A model generated the notes under the pieces. That model worked only from the letters and a program-made list of their open reading frames with translations. It was not told the origin of the DNA and ran no database searches. A DNA stretch of 45,720 bases from Lachnospiraceae bacterium UBA7784 (GTDB taxonomy: Bacteria > Bacillota > Clostridia > Lachnospirales > Lachnospiraceae). Positions within the stretch are counted from its first letter, which is position 1; every line of letters starts with the position of its first letter. Positions 26,637-36,486 of the stretch are shown in pieces. A program made the position numbers and the translations under genes. The stretch covers positions 1 to 45,720 of the forward strand of contig DLDA01000042.1 of NCBI GenBank assembly GCA_002480925.1, written 5' to 3'.

Positions 26637-27809
26637 CTATCCCACAATCGACTCATTAAGATACCCCAGCTCATCCTCTGCCTTACCTATATATATGAAT
26701 CTGGCTGAGAACAGCGAATATCCCTTGCATCCTGCCTCTTTCAGAGCCTCATACTGGTCTGCCAGATTGGTATCAGAGCTCTTCCAGCCCTGATCGAGGG
26801 CGTTGGCGTAGCCGCATCTGTAGAGTGCGAGTGCGATATATTTTATCTTTCCCTTTTTGTCAAGGGACTTTGAGGTAAACTGGCTCAGGCGGTCAGAAAA
26901 CATCGTGGTGCCGCCCTTTTTACCATAATCATCTGTCCAGTAGATCTGCGGCATTATGTAATCCACATATCCATCAACGGATGCCCAGGTCTTTACATCG
27001 GCTCCTGATGCCATATCATTATCCAGATTGCCCTGAGGAGAGATACCGAATGTCGCATTCTTATTGCGGGCCTTAACTGCGGAATAAACCTTTCTTACAA
27101 GCTTATTTACATTGGCGGCCTTCTTTGCCCTTGGAAGCTTGGCTGCCTGGGCGGTGGAAAGAGTCACCTTCTTCTTTGAATCATTCCAGTAGCCGTTTGT
27201 CGAATGATAGAAGTAATCGTCGAAGACTACTCCGTCTACTCCGTAGGCCATGACCTCATTTACTGCCTTTACCACCCGGTTTATAGACCCTGATGCCTGC
27301 GGATCGAGGAAATACATGGTAGGGTATTTGCTCTTGTTATTTCTGTAGCAGCGGTAGGGATTCATCCAGGCGATAAGGTCCACATCGTTCTTATGCGCCT
27401 CCTCTGTCATTACAGAAAGAGGATCGAATTTCAGTGTCTTCTTTGCTGCCGCTGTGTTTTTACCATTTCTTGCCAGACTGCTGACATATGGAGACAGCTC
27501 CTTCATAGCAGGAAATGTGGAGCTCCTCCAGGCTGCGTCGTCATTTGACCTGACCTGCATATAGATGGTATTCAGCTTGTACTGCTTAATCCGGCTTATG
27601 AACCTGTCGGCATTTTTCCTAAAGACTGTCTCGCTGTCGGTCGAGAGGCCGATACCGGAATATCCATAATCATAGACAGAAAGCCAGACCCCGCGAACCT
27701 CCTTTTCTTTATCTGCTGCAGTGCTTTTCGCAGAGGCACTCAGGCCAGTAAATGCTGCCATAGTAAGAGCAGCTGTAAGAATTGCAGCTGTTATTCTTTT
27801 AAAAAGCAT
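26637..27809 (-). CDS. Secreted GHL10/DUF187-type glycoside hydrolase-like protein
   Basis: A 390-residue secreted protein. After a signal peptide ending near ASAKS comes the family start EVRGVWLSVYDYG, then LNTIYMQVRSNDDA, DLIAWMNPYRCY, GVDGVVFDDYFYH and YVDYIMPQIYW, the pattern of the GHL10 (PF02638) TIM barrel. Members are thought to cleave a cell-wall or surface polysaccharide; the substrate is uncertain. It follows the autolysin gene by 11 bp, so the two probably act together in wall turnover. The stop lies 12 bp from the heptad repeat element. Confidence 0.9.
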   Translation of the reverse strand: MLFKRITAAILTAALTMAAFTGLSASAKSTAADKEKEVRGVWLSVYDYGYSGIGLSTDSETVFRKNADRFISRIKQYKLNTIYMQVRSNDDAAWRSSTFPAMKELSPYVSSLARNGKNTAAAKKTLKFDPLSVMTEEAHKNDVDLIAWMNPYRCYRNNKSKYPTMYFLDPQASGSINRVVKAVNEVMAYGVDGVVFDDYFYHSTNGYWNDSKKKVTLSTAQAAKLPRAKKAANVNKLVRKVYSAVKARNKNATFGISPQGNLDNDMASGADVKTWASVDGYVDYIMPQIYWTDDYGKKGGTTMFSDRLSQFTSKSLDKKGKIKYIALALYRCGYANALDQGWKSSDTNLADQYEALKEAGCKGYSLFSARFIYIGKAEDELGYLNESIVG

Positions 27810-27820
27810 CAGAACTCCTT

Positions 27821-30613
27821 TCAGCTCCTTAGCATCGGTTCTATATAATCGCTTATCAGGCTGTAGCCGTAATTATTCGCGCTTGCCCAGCCCTTGCTTG
27901 TGAATGCACCATCAGCCTCCCCCGTAGTATAGTGATTATCCTTTATTCCAAGCCACTCCACATATGGAGCATATCCTATCAGCCAGCTTCCGGCTCTAGG
28001 ATCCGGGACCACGACAGTTCCTATATTCGGATAATCCTCTACCGCAGTCACATGTGAAAATGACAGAGCTTTTCCATCATTTGATGCATAGAGGCCTAAA
28101 TGAACTGCCTGAGCCCTTATGCCTACACGGACTGCATCCGCTGCCGCAGCCTCTGGGCTGTCATAGCCTAAGGCGCTGTAATAAAGTGAGGCATATCTTA
28201 CAAAGTCAATTCCCGGATTACCGCCTCCTGTGGCTCCGATCCCGCCGAAATTGCACTGAGCTGCAGATACATCGCCTCCGAACTTCAGAAAACCTGTCTC
28301 CTTACAGATCTGTCCGAAAAGGACCTCTGACTTTATCCCTGCCCTTGTGGCCTCCTCATAGACGATCCTTGTGAAATCATCTATAGTAGGAGCACCATAT
28401 GATGAATAAACATCTGACGGATAGGTAAAATTCCTCGATGATACTTTTGAATTATAGTAACGGGCCATCTGGGCCGGCTGGGCAGACGAGGCTCCCTTTA
28501 TGGCATAGGCTGTGGTACCGCTTGCCGGAGTGCTTCTATTCCCGAAATAATTCTTGCCGTTAAACCTCCTGAAGGGACGGATCATATAGGTATATGTCGT
28601 CCTTTTCTTGAGGCCCTTTGCTGTATAGCTGTTCCTGTCTGCACCGCTTACAGAGGTGATCCTCTTTCCATTCCCATCAAGAATCTGGTATCCGCTGACA
28701 TCATTCACCGGAGTCCAGTGAAGAGCCAGTGAGGTCTCAGAGGACGGAGTCACATAATCCTTTTCGTCGGCATCATAGTCCGTTCTGTCGCCTGATGACC
28801 TGACAGGGGTATATGCACTCCGCCACTGTACTGACAGGGAGCTCATGTAGGCTGAGACAGAAGCAGAGGTCTCTGCCGGATCAACAGGAGCTGTGACATT
28901 GGCAGACATAGATGTGCCCTGGCTTGTCGTTTCAGTATTCTCCGAAGGAGTTTCCTCCTGCGGCGTCGTAAATGTGACGACGTTCGAATAACTGCTCCAG
29001 AAGGTCTTTTTCGTATCGTGAAGGCCCTTTCTGAAGAAACGCAGCCTGTAGCTGTATGTGGTGCCAGCAAGGAGATCAGTATCTGTATACTTAAGCTCTG
29101 CTCCAGGTGCAACCTGGAATACTCTTTCGTAGCTTCCCTCCCCGGCCTTTCTGTATATCCTGTAGGTGACATCAGGATCAGCCGACTTGTCCCAGCTGAA
29201 GGAGATGCTCTTATTATCTGCTGCTGCGCTTCCAGTAAGCGTGCCGATAGGATCAGAGTCAGTTGTCACGGACACACCCGGACTCTTATAGGTGGACCAT
29301 ATGGTCGAGCCATTCATCTTGTAATAGGCCTTTACGCAGTAGGTATAGCTTGTATTCTTTGCTACTGTCTCATCTGTATAGGTCGTTGAATTGTGCTGTA
29401 TAGTTGTGACCTTCTTGAAGCTTCCGGTGGTCTTTCTGTAGACCCTGTAGCCGGTAGCATTCGGATCCTTCTCCCAGGTCACCTTTACTCTTCCGAGTCC
29501 ATTATCAACAGCGCTCTTTGCCTCAAGGTCCTTTTTAGGTATAGTGACCTTCAGCCCCTTCTTGTCATAGCTGTCAGGTCTGCCATAGTTATTTCTTGCT
29601 ATAACAGTATAATAATATGTCTTGCCGTATGAGCCAGTCTCATCTGTATATTCAGTCCCGGCCGTGCGTCCTATTTCCTTATAGCTGCCTTTGGCTCCTG
29701 TCTTTCTGAAGACCAGGTACTCAGAAGCATTGGCTGCCTGCTTCCAGCTGATCTTGACCTTGTTGGCCTCCCCTGTGTGAGCCGCAGAAGTAAGCGTAGT
29801 CACTCCCGGGAGCTGCTCACTCCCGTCAGAGAGTGTCAGGTCAAAGGACTTGGCAATCGCATCTGCGTCTGCAATTCCCATGGCCTCGGTCTTGTCATCT
29901 GAATTGAGGAAGTTCTTCACATCGCTCTTGCTTGAGATAAAGGCGCCCTCTATTATGATTCCCGGTATATGATGAAGCTTCGATCCCCTGATCACAGCAT
30001 AATAATCGGCTATGCTGCCGTCAGGATACTTGCTTCCTGCCGAGGAATTCTTCGAATGGAAGTTACGGCTGAATAGTCCCAGATCAATAAGGCCGTCAAG
30101 GACATTCTCCGCCATCTCTGCCCCCTTGCTGTGGGCCTTGCTGTCATAGCTTGCGTTCGGATACCAGACCTCGGCTCCGTGGGCGCTGGCTCCGGCCGAA
30201 TTCAGATGAACCGATACAAAGGCATCCGCCTTCACCGAGGCTGCATAGTCAGTACGCGCCGTAAGTCCCACATAGTAGTCCTCGCTCCTTGTCATATAGA
30301 CACGGACATTTCTGTACTGAGAGAGGCGCTCTGAAAGGGCGCTTGCTATATCGAGATTCAAGTCCTTCTCCTTATAGCCATTGCCGACTGCTCCGCTGTC
30401 CGAACCTCCGTGTCCAGGATCTACTACTATCACTGTATCATTCGGATCGGCTGTCACCGGATCATAGGGCGTACCATATGGATCCGTGGCAGCTCTTGCC
30501 TCCGTCTCACCAGGCATTCTATTATTCAAAAGCCCACCGACTCCGCTGAAGGTCGTCATCGTTACTGCAGCCGCAATGAAGGCAGCCGCTATCTTTTTCT
30601 TCTGCAAGATCAT
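27821..30613 (-). CDS. Two-domain autolysin: amidase_3 plus glucosaminidase with FN3 repeats
   Basis: A 930-residue secreted wall hydrolase. The signal peptide occupies about residues 1-40. The N-acetylmuramoyl-L-alanine amidase domain (about 60-250) has its zinc ligands H68 (VDPGHGGSDSG), E82 and H136 (FVSVHLNS), and the catalytic E222 (IIIEGAFIS). Three or four fibronectin type III-like repeats follow (about 270-560 and 640-710), separated by a Thr/Ser-rich linker. The C-terminal domain (about 740-910, VLFGQICKETGFLKFGG) resembles the glucosaminidase family. Two cutting activities in one protein suit cell separation or flagellar assembly; the roles are inferred. Confidence 0.92.
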   Translation of the reverse strand: MILQKKKIAAAFIAAAVTMTTFSGVGGLLNNRMPGETEARAATDPYGTPYDPVTADPNDTVIVVDPGHGGSDSGAVGNGYKEKDLNLDIASALSERLSQYRNVRVYMTRSEDYYVGLTARTDYAASVKADAFVSVHLNSAGASAHGAEVWYPNASYDSKAHSKGAEMAENVLDGLIDLGLFSRNFHSKNSSAGSKYPDGSIADYYAVIRGSKLHHIPGIIIEGAFISSKSDVKNFLNSDDKTEAMGIADADAIAKSFDLTLSDGSEQLPGVTTLTSAAHTGEANKVKISWKQAANASEYLVFRKTGAKGSYKEIGRTAGTEYTDETGSYGKTYYYTVIARNNYGRPDSYDKKGLKVTIPKKDLEAKSAVDNGLGRVKVTWEKDPNATGYRVYRKTTGSFKKVTTIQHNSTTYTDETVAKNTSYTYCVKAYYKMNGSTIWSTYKSPGVSVTTDSDPIGTLTGSAAADNKSISFSWDKSADPDVTYRIYRKAGEGSYERVFQVAPGAELKYTDTDLLAGTTYSYRLRFFRKGLHDTKKTFWSSYSNVVTFTTPQEETPSENTETTSQGTSMSANVTAPVDPAETSASVSAYMSSLSVQWRSAYTPVRSSGDRTDYDADEKDYVTPSSETSLALHWTPVNDVSGYQILDGNGKRITSVSGADRNSYTAKGLKKRTTYTYMIRPFRRFNGKNYFGNRSTPASGTTAYAIKGASSAQPAQMARYYNSKVSSRNFTYPSDVYSSYGAPTIDDFTRIVYEEATRAGIKSEVLFGQICKETGFLKFGGDVSAAQCNFGGIGATGGGNPGIDFVRYASLYYSALGYDSPEAAAADAVRVGIRAQAVHLGLYASNDGKALSFSHVTAVEDYPNIGTVVVPDPRAGSWLIGYAPYVEWLGIKDNHYTTGEADGAFTSKGWASANNYGYSLISDYIEPMLRS

Positions 30614-30757
30614 TCATTCCTTTCGCTATAAATTTGTCGTAACAATAATTTAACATAAAACGGCTGCAAATGACATATTTAACAAGAAATTTCACCGAAA
30701 ACAAGGACGAATTATCACATTTTCACAAGGAAATCTTCAACAGTTCTTTAAGTATGT

Positions 30758-30786
30758 AAAAAAACAGCCCGGAAAAATCCGGACTG
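30758..30786 (-). terminator. Intrinsic terminator of the flavodiiron-valS-TPR operon
   Basis: Read on the minus strand, CAGTCCGG and CCGGGCTG form a stem (one G-T pair) around a short ATTTTT loop, followed by seven Ts. It lies just after the stop of the TPR gene and before the autolysin gene. Confidence 0.9.
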
Positions 30787-30792
30787 TGGTCT

Positions 30793-32181
30793 CTATTCGC
30801 CCTCAGATGACTGAAGCGTCTGTATCTTTCTCGCAGAGCTTCGGCCCTTATATGAGTCAGCATATTTATCTACAACCTTATTATAATACTTTATCGCATT
30901 ATCCTTGTCGCCATTGTCCTCATAAGCCTCAGCAAGCCGGTAAAGCGCATCTCCATTCTCATATGAATCATCAAGCTTTACCACCTGTGAAAAAGCCTCT
31001 ATGGCTGCCTTATAGTCATGTCTGGCTAAGGCCTGACGGCCCTCGGTGTATTTCTTCTCGCAGACCTTCTGATCGACCGTATCTGATACTGTCTTGTAGA
31101 GGGCCTTTCCGTTCTTGTCGAGAAGATCCTGATTCACATCTGATAGATCATTTGAAGCTGAATCATAGTCTTCATCCTGGGATTTGCTATAGCTCTCAAG
31201 AAGTGACTCATATGACCCCTTTACATCAGACTGTCCCTCATATCTGTCAAGCTGGCTCTTAAGCTCGTCAACCTGCTTCTTAAGCGTCGCTGCGTCGCTC
31301 TTGGAGCTTGCTGCCTTATTATTGGCTGTGATAAGGGCTGTCCTTGCTTTTTCGTTTTCCCGGATCCTTATAGTAGGAGTGACCACGAATATAAAGCATA
31401 GGACTCCGATCGCGATTCCAAGCAGGATATTGAACAGACCGCTCTTTGAATTGTCAAGCGCCTCTATAAATGTCTGGCGCGGGATCATCACTACGTCATG
31501 GCCGTCGTTATACTCTATGGTCTGACGGCGGACCTTCTTCTCCCGGTGCTTCTTCTCCGGCACCAGATGCTTCTTTACTTCCTTTATGTAGCGGGCCGTC
31601 AGAGGATTGTTCCAGTCGACCTTCTCTGCTTCCTTAAGTTCGTTATAGGCCTTGCTGTACTGCTTGTCATTTATATAGAGAAGAGCCGTAAGCTGTCTGG
31701 CCTTTACCATTCCGGGATTGTCATGGATTACTCTCTTTATCTCTATAAGAGCCAGATCAGTAGAGCCGCTCTGGCAATACTTAAGCGCTGTATTGAAACG
31801 GCGGGTAGCTGTATCTATCCTGTCGAAAAGTCCCACGTCCTGGCTTACTGAATTCAGATACCTGTCTGAGAGCTCATCGTCAGGGGCAAAGTTCTTTGCG
31901 ATCACCCATTCCCTCAGTGCCAGTACAGGCTCTCCGTACTCCATATATACAAGTCCAAGCAGATTTCTGGCCTTGATATTTCTCTTGTTAAATCTGACTG
32001 CACGGGAGAGGGACTCTATTGCCCTTGACAGATCATGCTCACAAGCTCTCTCCAGGCCTTCATTGTAGGCCATCTCAGATGAGTCCATGATCATACGGTA
32101 TGCCTTCTGACTCGCTCCGCATGAAGGACATCTGTCCTGTTCCTCGCTTACGGGGCTCTTGCAGTAGAAACACTTCTCCAT
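30793..32181 (-). CDS. Zinc-ribbon and TPR membrane protein
   Basis: A protein of about 462 residues with a zinc ribbon at the N-terminus (CFYCKSPVSEEQDRCPSCG), tetratricopeptide repeats inside the cell (about residues 45-205), one membrane helix (FNILLGIAIGVLCFIFVV, about residue 255), a coiled coil (about 285-320), and further TPRs outside (about 395-455, ending in Glu/Ser). It looks like a scaffold spanning the membrane. The ATG at 32181 has GGGAGG 5 nt upstream; a GTG two codons earlier sits inside that ribosome site. The small upstream ORF stop (TGA) lies in the same ribosome site, so translation is coupled. No specific function is known. Confidence 0.85.
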   Translation of the reverse strand: MEKCFYCKSPVSEEQDRCPSCGASQKAYRMIMDSSEMAYNEGLERACEHDLSRAIESLSRAVRFNKRNIKARNLLGLVYMEYGEPVLALREWVIAKNFAPDDELSDRYLNSVSQDVGLFDRIDTATRRFNTALKYCQSGSTDLALIEIKRVIHDNPGMVKARQLTALLYINDKQYSKAYNELKEAEKVDWNNPLTARYIKEVKKHLVPEKKHREKKVRRQTIEYNDGHDVVMIPRQTFIEALDNSKSGLFNILLGIAIGVLCFIFVVTPTIRIRENEKARTALITANNKAASSKSDAATLKKQVDELKSQLDRYEGQSDVKGSYESLLESYSKSQDEDYDSASNDLSDVNQDLLDKNGKALYKTVSDTVDQKVCEKKYTEGRQALARHDYKAAIEAFSQVVKLDDSYENGDALYRLAEAYEDNGDKDNAIKYYNKVVDKYADSYKGRSSARKIQTLQSSEGE

Positions 32182-32183
32182 GG

Positions 32184-32342
32184 TCACCTCCCGGCGCTGC
32201 CCTTATCTGGGCGGTCTGCACCGGTCATCTCCTTTAAGATATCGATCATATCGGTAAGGTCGGTATCACGGATAGCATCCTCGGCTTCTCTTATCTCCAT
32301 ACTGGGTTTGAAGTTCTTAAGTTCCTCGTCAAAATCCAACAT
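32184..32342 (-). CDS. Small acidic protein of unknown function (52 aa)
   Basis: A 52-residue frame starts with MLDFDEELKNFKPSMEIREA and ends in SAGR. It has a good ribosome site, GAGG 8 nt before the ATG, which overlaps the valS stop (TGAGG). Its own stop overlaps the ribosome site of the TPR gene. The close spacing on both sides and the clear start signals support a real gene in the operon. It is acidic and likely helical. No family is recognised. Confidence 0.75.
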   Translation of the reverse strand: MLDFDEELKNFKPSMEIREAEDAIRDTDLTDMIDILKEMTGADRPDKGSAGR

Positions 32343-32351
32343 TTTATTTCC

Positions 32352-35000
32352 TCAGGCCATAAGCTCGGAAAGCCTCTTCCTTACGTCTTCCATCATCTGG
32401 GTATATCTTGCAAGCTTGTCCTTTTCCTCGGCTACCTTTTCGGCAGGAGCCTTCTCGAGGAAACGCTTGTTGCCAAGCATACTCTCTGATCTCTTAAGCT
32501 CGCCGGAAAGGCGCTTTTCTTCCTTCAAAAGCCTCTCTCTTTCCTTGTCCATATCGACAAGCTCGTTAAGCGGCACAAAGCAGGTGGCATCTGCGATCAC
32601 AAAGGATACACTCTTTTCATCTATGCCCTTATTGTCTGCTTTTACTGTGACATCAGCTGCTGCGCAGAGTCCCGCATAGAGATCCTTATTGTCAGAAAGG
32701 ACTGAAGCCACCTTTTTGTTCGTGGAGACGATAAAGAGGCTCGCCTTCTTTGAATTCGGGACATTCATATCCTTCCTTAAGGCACGCATACCCTTTACTA
32801 TCTCCTTGGCCCTGCCGTAGATCTCCTCTGCCTCTGCATCATATGCGTCCTCTTCATATACAGGCCAGCCTGATGTCATTATGGTATCTATCTGCGGATT
32901 CATTGAGGTAAAGATCTCCTCTGTGATGAACGGCATATATGGATGAAGGAGCTTTAAGGCAATAGAGAGCACATTCTTCAGTGTGAAAAGTGCTGCATTG
33001 GCTGAAGCCGGATCGGTATCCTTCGCATAGATACGCGGCTTTACCATCTCTATATACCAGTCGCAGAACTCGTCCCAGATGAAGTCATAGACCTTTCCTA
33101 CCGCAACACCGAGCTCGTACTTCTCCATGTTGTCCGTGACGTCCTTCACAAGGGTATTCACAAGAGAAACTATAGCCCTGTCCTCTGTCCTAAAGTCCTC
33201 CGGCTGCGGATCATAGAGAGAGAATCCATCGAGATTCATCTGGATGAATCTCGAGGCGTTCCAGACCTTATTGGCAAAGTTCCTGGAATTCTGGACCCTT
33301 TCCCAGTAGAACCTCATATCATTGCCAGGTGCGTTTCCTGTCATCAGGGTAAGACGCAGGGCATCTGCTCCATACTTGTCTATGACCTCGAGAGGGTCTA
33401 TTCCATTCCCGAGAGACTTTGACATCTTGCGGCCCTTGTCATCACGGACAAGTCCATGTATAAGGACATGGTGGAATGGCACCTTCCCTGTCTGCTCTAT
33501 CGCCGAGAAGACCATCCTTATAACCCAGAAAAAGATGATATCATATCCTGTCACAAGCACGTCTGTAGGATAGAAATACTTGTAATCCTCTGTCTCATCA
33601 GGCCAGCCAAGTGTCTCGAAAGGCCAGAGGGCTGATGAAAACCAGGTATCAAGGGTATCAGGATCCTGAGTGAAATGCTTACCGCCGCACTTAGGGCAGA
33701 CCTCCGGTGCTCCGCCTCTCTGTACGACCATCTCGCCACAATCATCACAGTAGTAGGCCGGGATCCTGTGACCCCACCAGAGCTGACGGGAGATACACCA
33801 GTCCCTGATCCCTGAAAGCCAGTGCTCATAGGTCTTGATATAGTTGTCAGGGACGAAGCTTACCTCGCCCTTCTTCCCTGCCCTAAGTGCAGCCTCTCCC
33901 ATCTCCTTCATGCGGACAAACCACTGAGGCTTTACCATAGGCTCTACAGTAGTATGGCATCTGTCGTGGGTACCAACAGCATGGGTATGAGGAACTACCT
34001 TTACCAGAAGGCCAAGCCTGTCAAGATCATCCACCATGGCCTTCCTTGCTTCATAACGATCCATGCCGGCGTATTTGCCGCACTTATCGTTCATAGTTCC
34101 GTCATCGTTTAGGATATTGATCTCCTCCAGATCATGACGCTTTCCTACCTCGAAGTCATTCGGATCGTGAGCCGGAGTGATCTTCACACAGCCTGTTCCG
34201 AATTCCTTGTCCACATATGAGTCTGCGATGACAGGGATCTCCCTGTCCGTGAGAGGAAGCAGGAGGGTCTTTCCTACTATATCCTTATATCTCTTATCGT
34301 CAGGGTTTACAGCTACTGCTGTGTCTCCGAGCAGAGTCTCAGGGCGGGTAGTTGCTATCTCTACGAATCTGCCTTTCTCGCCCTTTACAGGGTAGTTGAT
34401 ATGCCAGAAGAATCCGTCCTGATCGACATGTTCTACCTCTGCATCCGAGAGCGAGGTCTGACACTTAGGACACCAGTTAATGATCCTTGAGCCCTTGTAG
34501 ATATATCCCTTCTCATAGAGTCTGACAAAGACCTCCTCGACAGCCCTTGAGCAGCCCTCATCCATAGTGAATCTCTCTCGCTCCCAGTCTGCGGAGCTTC
34601 CGAGCTTCTTCAGCTGACCGATAATGGTACGGCCGTATTCCTCTCTCCACTTCCAGCAGTAGTCAAGGAAAGCCTCCCTGCCTATCTCGGCCTTATCTAT
34701 GCCCTTTTCCTTCAGGGCATTTGTGACCTTTACCTCTGTAGCTATAGCTGCATGATCGGTGCCCGGCTGCCAGAGTGCCTCATAGCCCTGCATCCTCTTG
34801 AAGCGGATCAGTATATCCTGCATGGTGTTGTCGAGAGCATGTCCCATATGCAGCTTTCCGGTGATATTCGGAGGTGGCATCACTATAGTAAACGGCTTCT
34901 TTCTCTTGTCCACCTCAGCGTGGAAGTATCCGTTCTCCTCCCATTTCTTATAAAGTCTGTCTTCGATCTCCTTCGGATCGTAGGTCTTCGCAAGCTTCAT
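32352..35000 (-). CDS. valS: Valyl-tRNA synthetase
   Basis: This enzyme charges tRNA-Val with valine. Class I signatures are both present: PPPNITGKLHMGHALD (HMGH at residues 51-54) and KGRKMSKSLGNGIDP. The editing domain (GDTAVAVNPDDKRYKDIVG) and the C-terminal coiled coil (ELVDMDKERERLLKEEKRL) are intact, 882 residues in all. Unusually for a clostridial valS there is no T-box leader: the gene begins 18 bp after the flavodiiron stop, so it appears to be expressed from that promoter. Confidence 0.98.
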   Translation of the reverse strand: MKLAKTYDPKEIEDRLYKKWEENGYFHAEVDKRKKPFTIVMPPPNITGKLHMGHALDNTMQDILIRFKRMQGYEALWQPGTDHAAIATEVKVTNALKEKGIDKAEIGREAFLDYCWKWREEYGRTIIGQLKKLGSSADWERERFTMDEGCSRAVEEVFVRLYEKGYIYKGSRIINWCPKCQTSLSDAEVEHVDQDGFFWHINYPVKGEKGRFVEIATTRPETLLGDTAVAVNPDDKRYKDIVGKTLLLPLTDREIPVIADSYVDKEFGTGCVKITPAHDPNDFEVGKRHDLEEINILNDDGTMNDKCGKYAGMDRYEARKAMVDDLDRLGLLVKVVPHTHAVGTHDRCHTTVEPMVKPQWFVRMKEMGEAALRAGKKGEVSFVPDNYIKTYEHWLSGIRDWCISRQLWWGHRIPAYYCDDCGEMVVQRGGAPEVCPKCGGKHFTQDPDTLDTWFSSALWPFETLGWPDETEDYKYFYPTDVLVTGYDIIFFWVIRMVFSAIEQTGKVPFHHVLIHGLVRDDKGRKMSKSLGNGIDPLEVIDKYGADALRLTLMTGNAPGNDMRFYWERVQNSRNFANKVWNASRFIQMNLDGFSLYDPQPEDFRTEDRAIVSLVNTLVKDVTDNMEKYELGVAVGKVYDFIWDEFCDWYIEMVKPRIYAKDTDPASANAALFTLKNVLSIALKLLHPYMPFITEEIFTSMNPQIDTIMTSGWPVYEEDAYDAEAEEIYGRAKEIVKGMRALRKDMNVPNSKKASLFIVSTNKKVASVLSDNKDLYAGLCAAADVTVKADNKGIDEKSVSFVIADATCFVPLNELVDMDKERERLLKEEKRLSGELKRSESMLGNKRFLEKAPAEKVAEEKDKLARYTQMMEDVRKRLSELMA

Positions 35001-35018
35001 CAGTCAAACTCCTTTGTC

Positions 35019-36413
35019 TTATTCCTCCACCTTCTTGAATGCGCTCTTAGGAAGATGACACACCGGGCAGCTCCAGTCATCCGGTACCTTCTCCCATGGT
35101 GTACCTGCAGGCACTCCGTGCTCAGGATCTCCCTTGGCAGGATCATAGATGTATCCGCAAGGGCATCTCCACTTCTCGCCCGAAGAGGATGAAGCCTCCT
35201 TCTCCTTTGCAGCAGGAGCCTTGTCACTGATCAGAGCCTCTGCTATCTCCTCTGCCTTATCGATATCGTCATCGCAAGGATTCCATGAACACTTTATCTC
35301 TGTGTCTACCACATCGAATCCTGCCTCTGTCATCATCTCGCGGAGGACTCTGTTGCCCTCTCCGCTCCATCCGTAGCAGCCGAATACTGCCGCCTTTCTG
35401 CCCTTCTTAAGCTTCAAGGATTTCAGATAATAGGTAAAGGCTGCCACTCCGTCAAGCACTCCGTTCAGGATAGTCGGAGATCCGATCGCAACTGCCTTTG
35501 AACGGAAGACCTCAGAGGCTATATCGTCCTTAGGTGTATGGTCCACATTATAGACCTTGACAATCGTGTCAGGGGACTTCAGGGAGATCTGGTCAGCGAT
35601 CGCATGAGCAAGCTTCTCTGTGCCGTGCCACATGGTCCCGTAGACCACCGTGATCCTGTTCTCCTCAGGCTGGCTTGCCCACCTCTCATAGGCATCTACT
35701 ATCTGCATAGGATCCTTCCTCCAGATAGCCCCATGAGACGGCGCGATCATCTCTACAGGGAGATCCATGGCCTTAAGCTCCTTTACCTTCTTCGTGACCA
35801 TAGGAGCAAATGGAGAAACTATATTGGCATAATATCTGAGTGCCTCATGCCAGAGTGTATCCTGATCGGCGAGATCTGCATACATCTCTCCGACTGCGTA
35901 GTGCTGACCGAAGGCATCCATTGAGAAGAGGATATTGTCTCCTGTCATGAATGTAGCTATTGAATCCGGCCAATGCAGGAATGGCATCTCTACAAAGATA
36001 AGCTTCTTGCCGTTTCCTATATCAAGGCTGTCCCCTGTCTTTACCACATGGAAATCCCAGCCATGCTTACCCCACTGTCCCTCAAGTGACTTCACTGCAT
36101 TTGCACTGCAGTAGATAGGAAGGTCAGGTCTTTCCTTCATAAGAGCCGGAAGTGTGCCTGAGTGATCGCACTCCCCATGCTGTACGACTATAGCGTCGAT
36201 CTTTGTAATATCTGTCTCCCTCTTCAGATTCTCGATGTACTCGAACTGATGAGGAGCCCAGACTGTATCCATAAGGATAGTCTTCTCCTCCTCTATAAGG
36301 TATGCGTTCTGCGAGCTTCCGTTGTGGATCGTGAAGTCATCCCCGTGGAATTTCTGAAGATCCCAGTCCAGATATCCGATCCATGATACATTTCCTTTGA
36401 TATGCTTTCTCAT
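35019..36413 (-). CDS. Flavodiiron protein fused to rubredoxin
   Basis: This cytosolic enzyme reduces oxygen (or nitric oxide) to water and protects anaerobes. The metallo-beta-lactamase domain carries all diiron ligands: H79-G-E81-C-D83-H84, then FLHWPDS, FSMDAFG and APSHGAIW. A flavodoxin domain (about residues 255-395, [12 protein letters not shown]) follows. The C-terminal rubredoxin (about 413-464) is unusual: its second site C449-P-V-C452 is normal, but the first is C417-P-C419 instead of CxxC. AGGAGG precedes the ATG. The gene is followed by valS. Confidence 0.95.
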   Translation of the reverse strand: MRKHIKGNVSWIGYLDWDLQKFHGDDFTIHNGSSQNAYLIEEEKTILMDTVWAPHQFEYIENLKRETDITKIDAIVVQHGECDHSGTLPALMKERPDLPIYCSANAVKSLEGQWGKHGWDFHVVKTGDSLDIGNGKKLIFVEMPFLHWPDSIATFMTGDNILFSMDAFGQHYAVGEMYADLADQDTLWHEALRYYANIVSPFAPMVTKKVKELKAMDLPVEMIAPSHGAIWRKDPMQIVDAYERWASQPEENRITVVYGTMWHGTEKLAHAIADQISLKSPDTIVKVYNVDHTPKDDIASEVFRSKAVAIGSPTILNGVLDGVAAFTYYLKSLKLKKGRKAAVFGCYGWSGEGNRVLREMMTEAGFDVVDTEIKCSWNPCDDDIDKAEEIAEALISDKAPAAKEKEASSSSGEKWRCPCGYIYDPAKGDPEHGVPAGTPWEKVPDDWSCPVCHLPKSAFKKVEE

Positions 36414-36486
36414 ATAAAGTTACCTCCTATGACTTGTGTCAGTCTGATCAGAGACATCCGAAGACGCCCCTTTATATCTATCCCTG

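Noticed and set aside
35001..35018. T-box leader before valS
   Set aside because: Only 18 bp separate valS from the upstream gene.
36414..36486. Terminator or promoter between the histidine kinase and the flavodiiron gene
   Set aside because: A weak CCCTG/CAGGG pair without T-run and a poorly spaced -10 were seen; neither is good enough to list.
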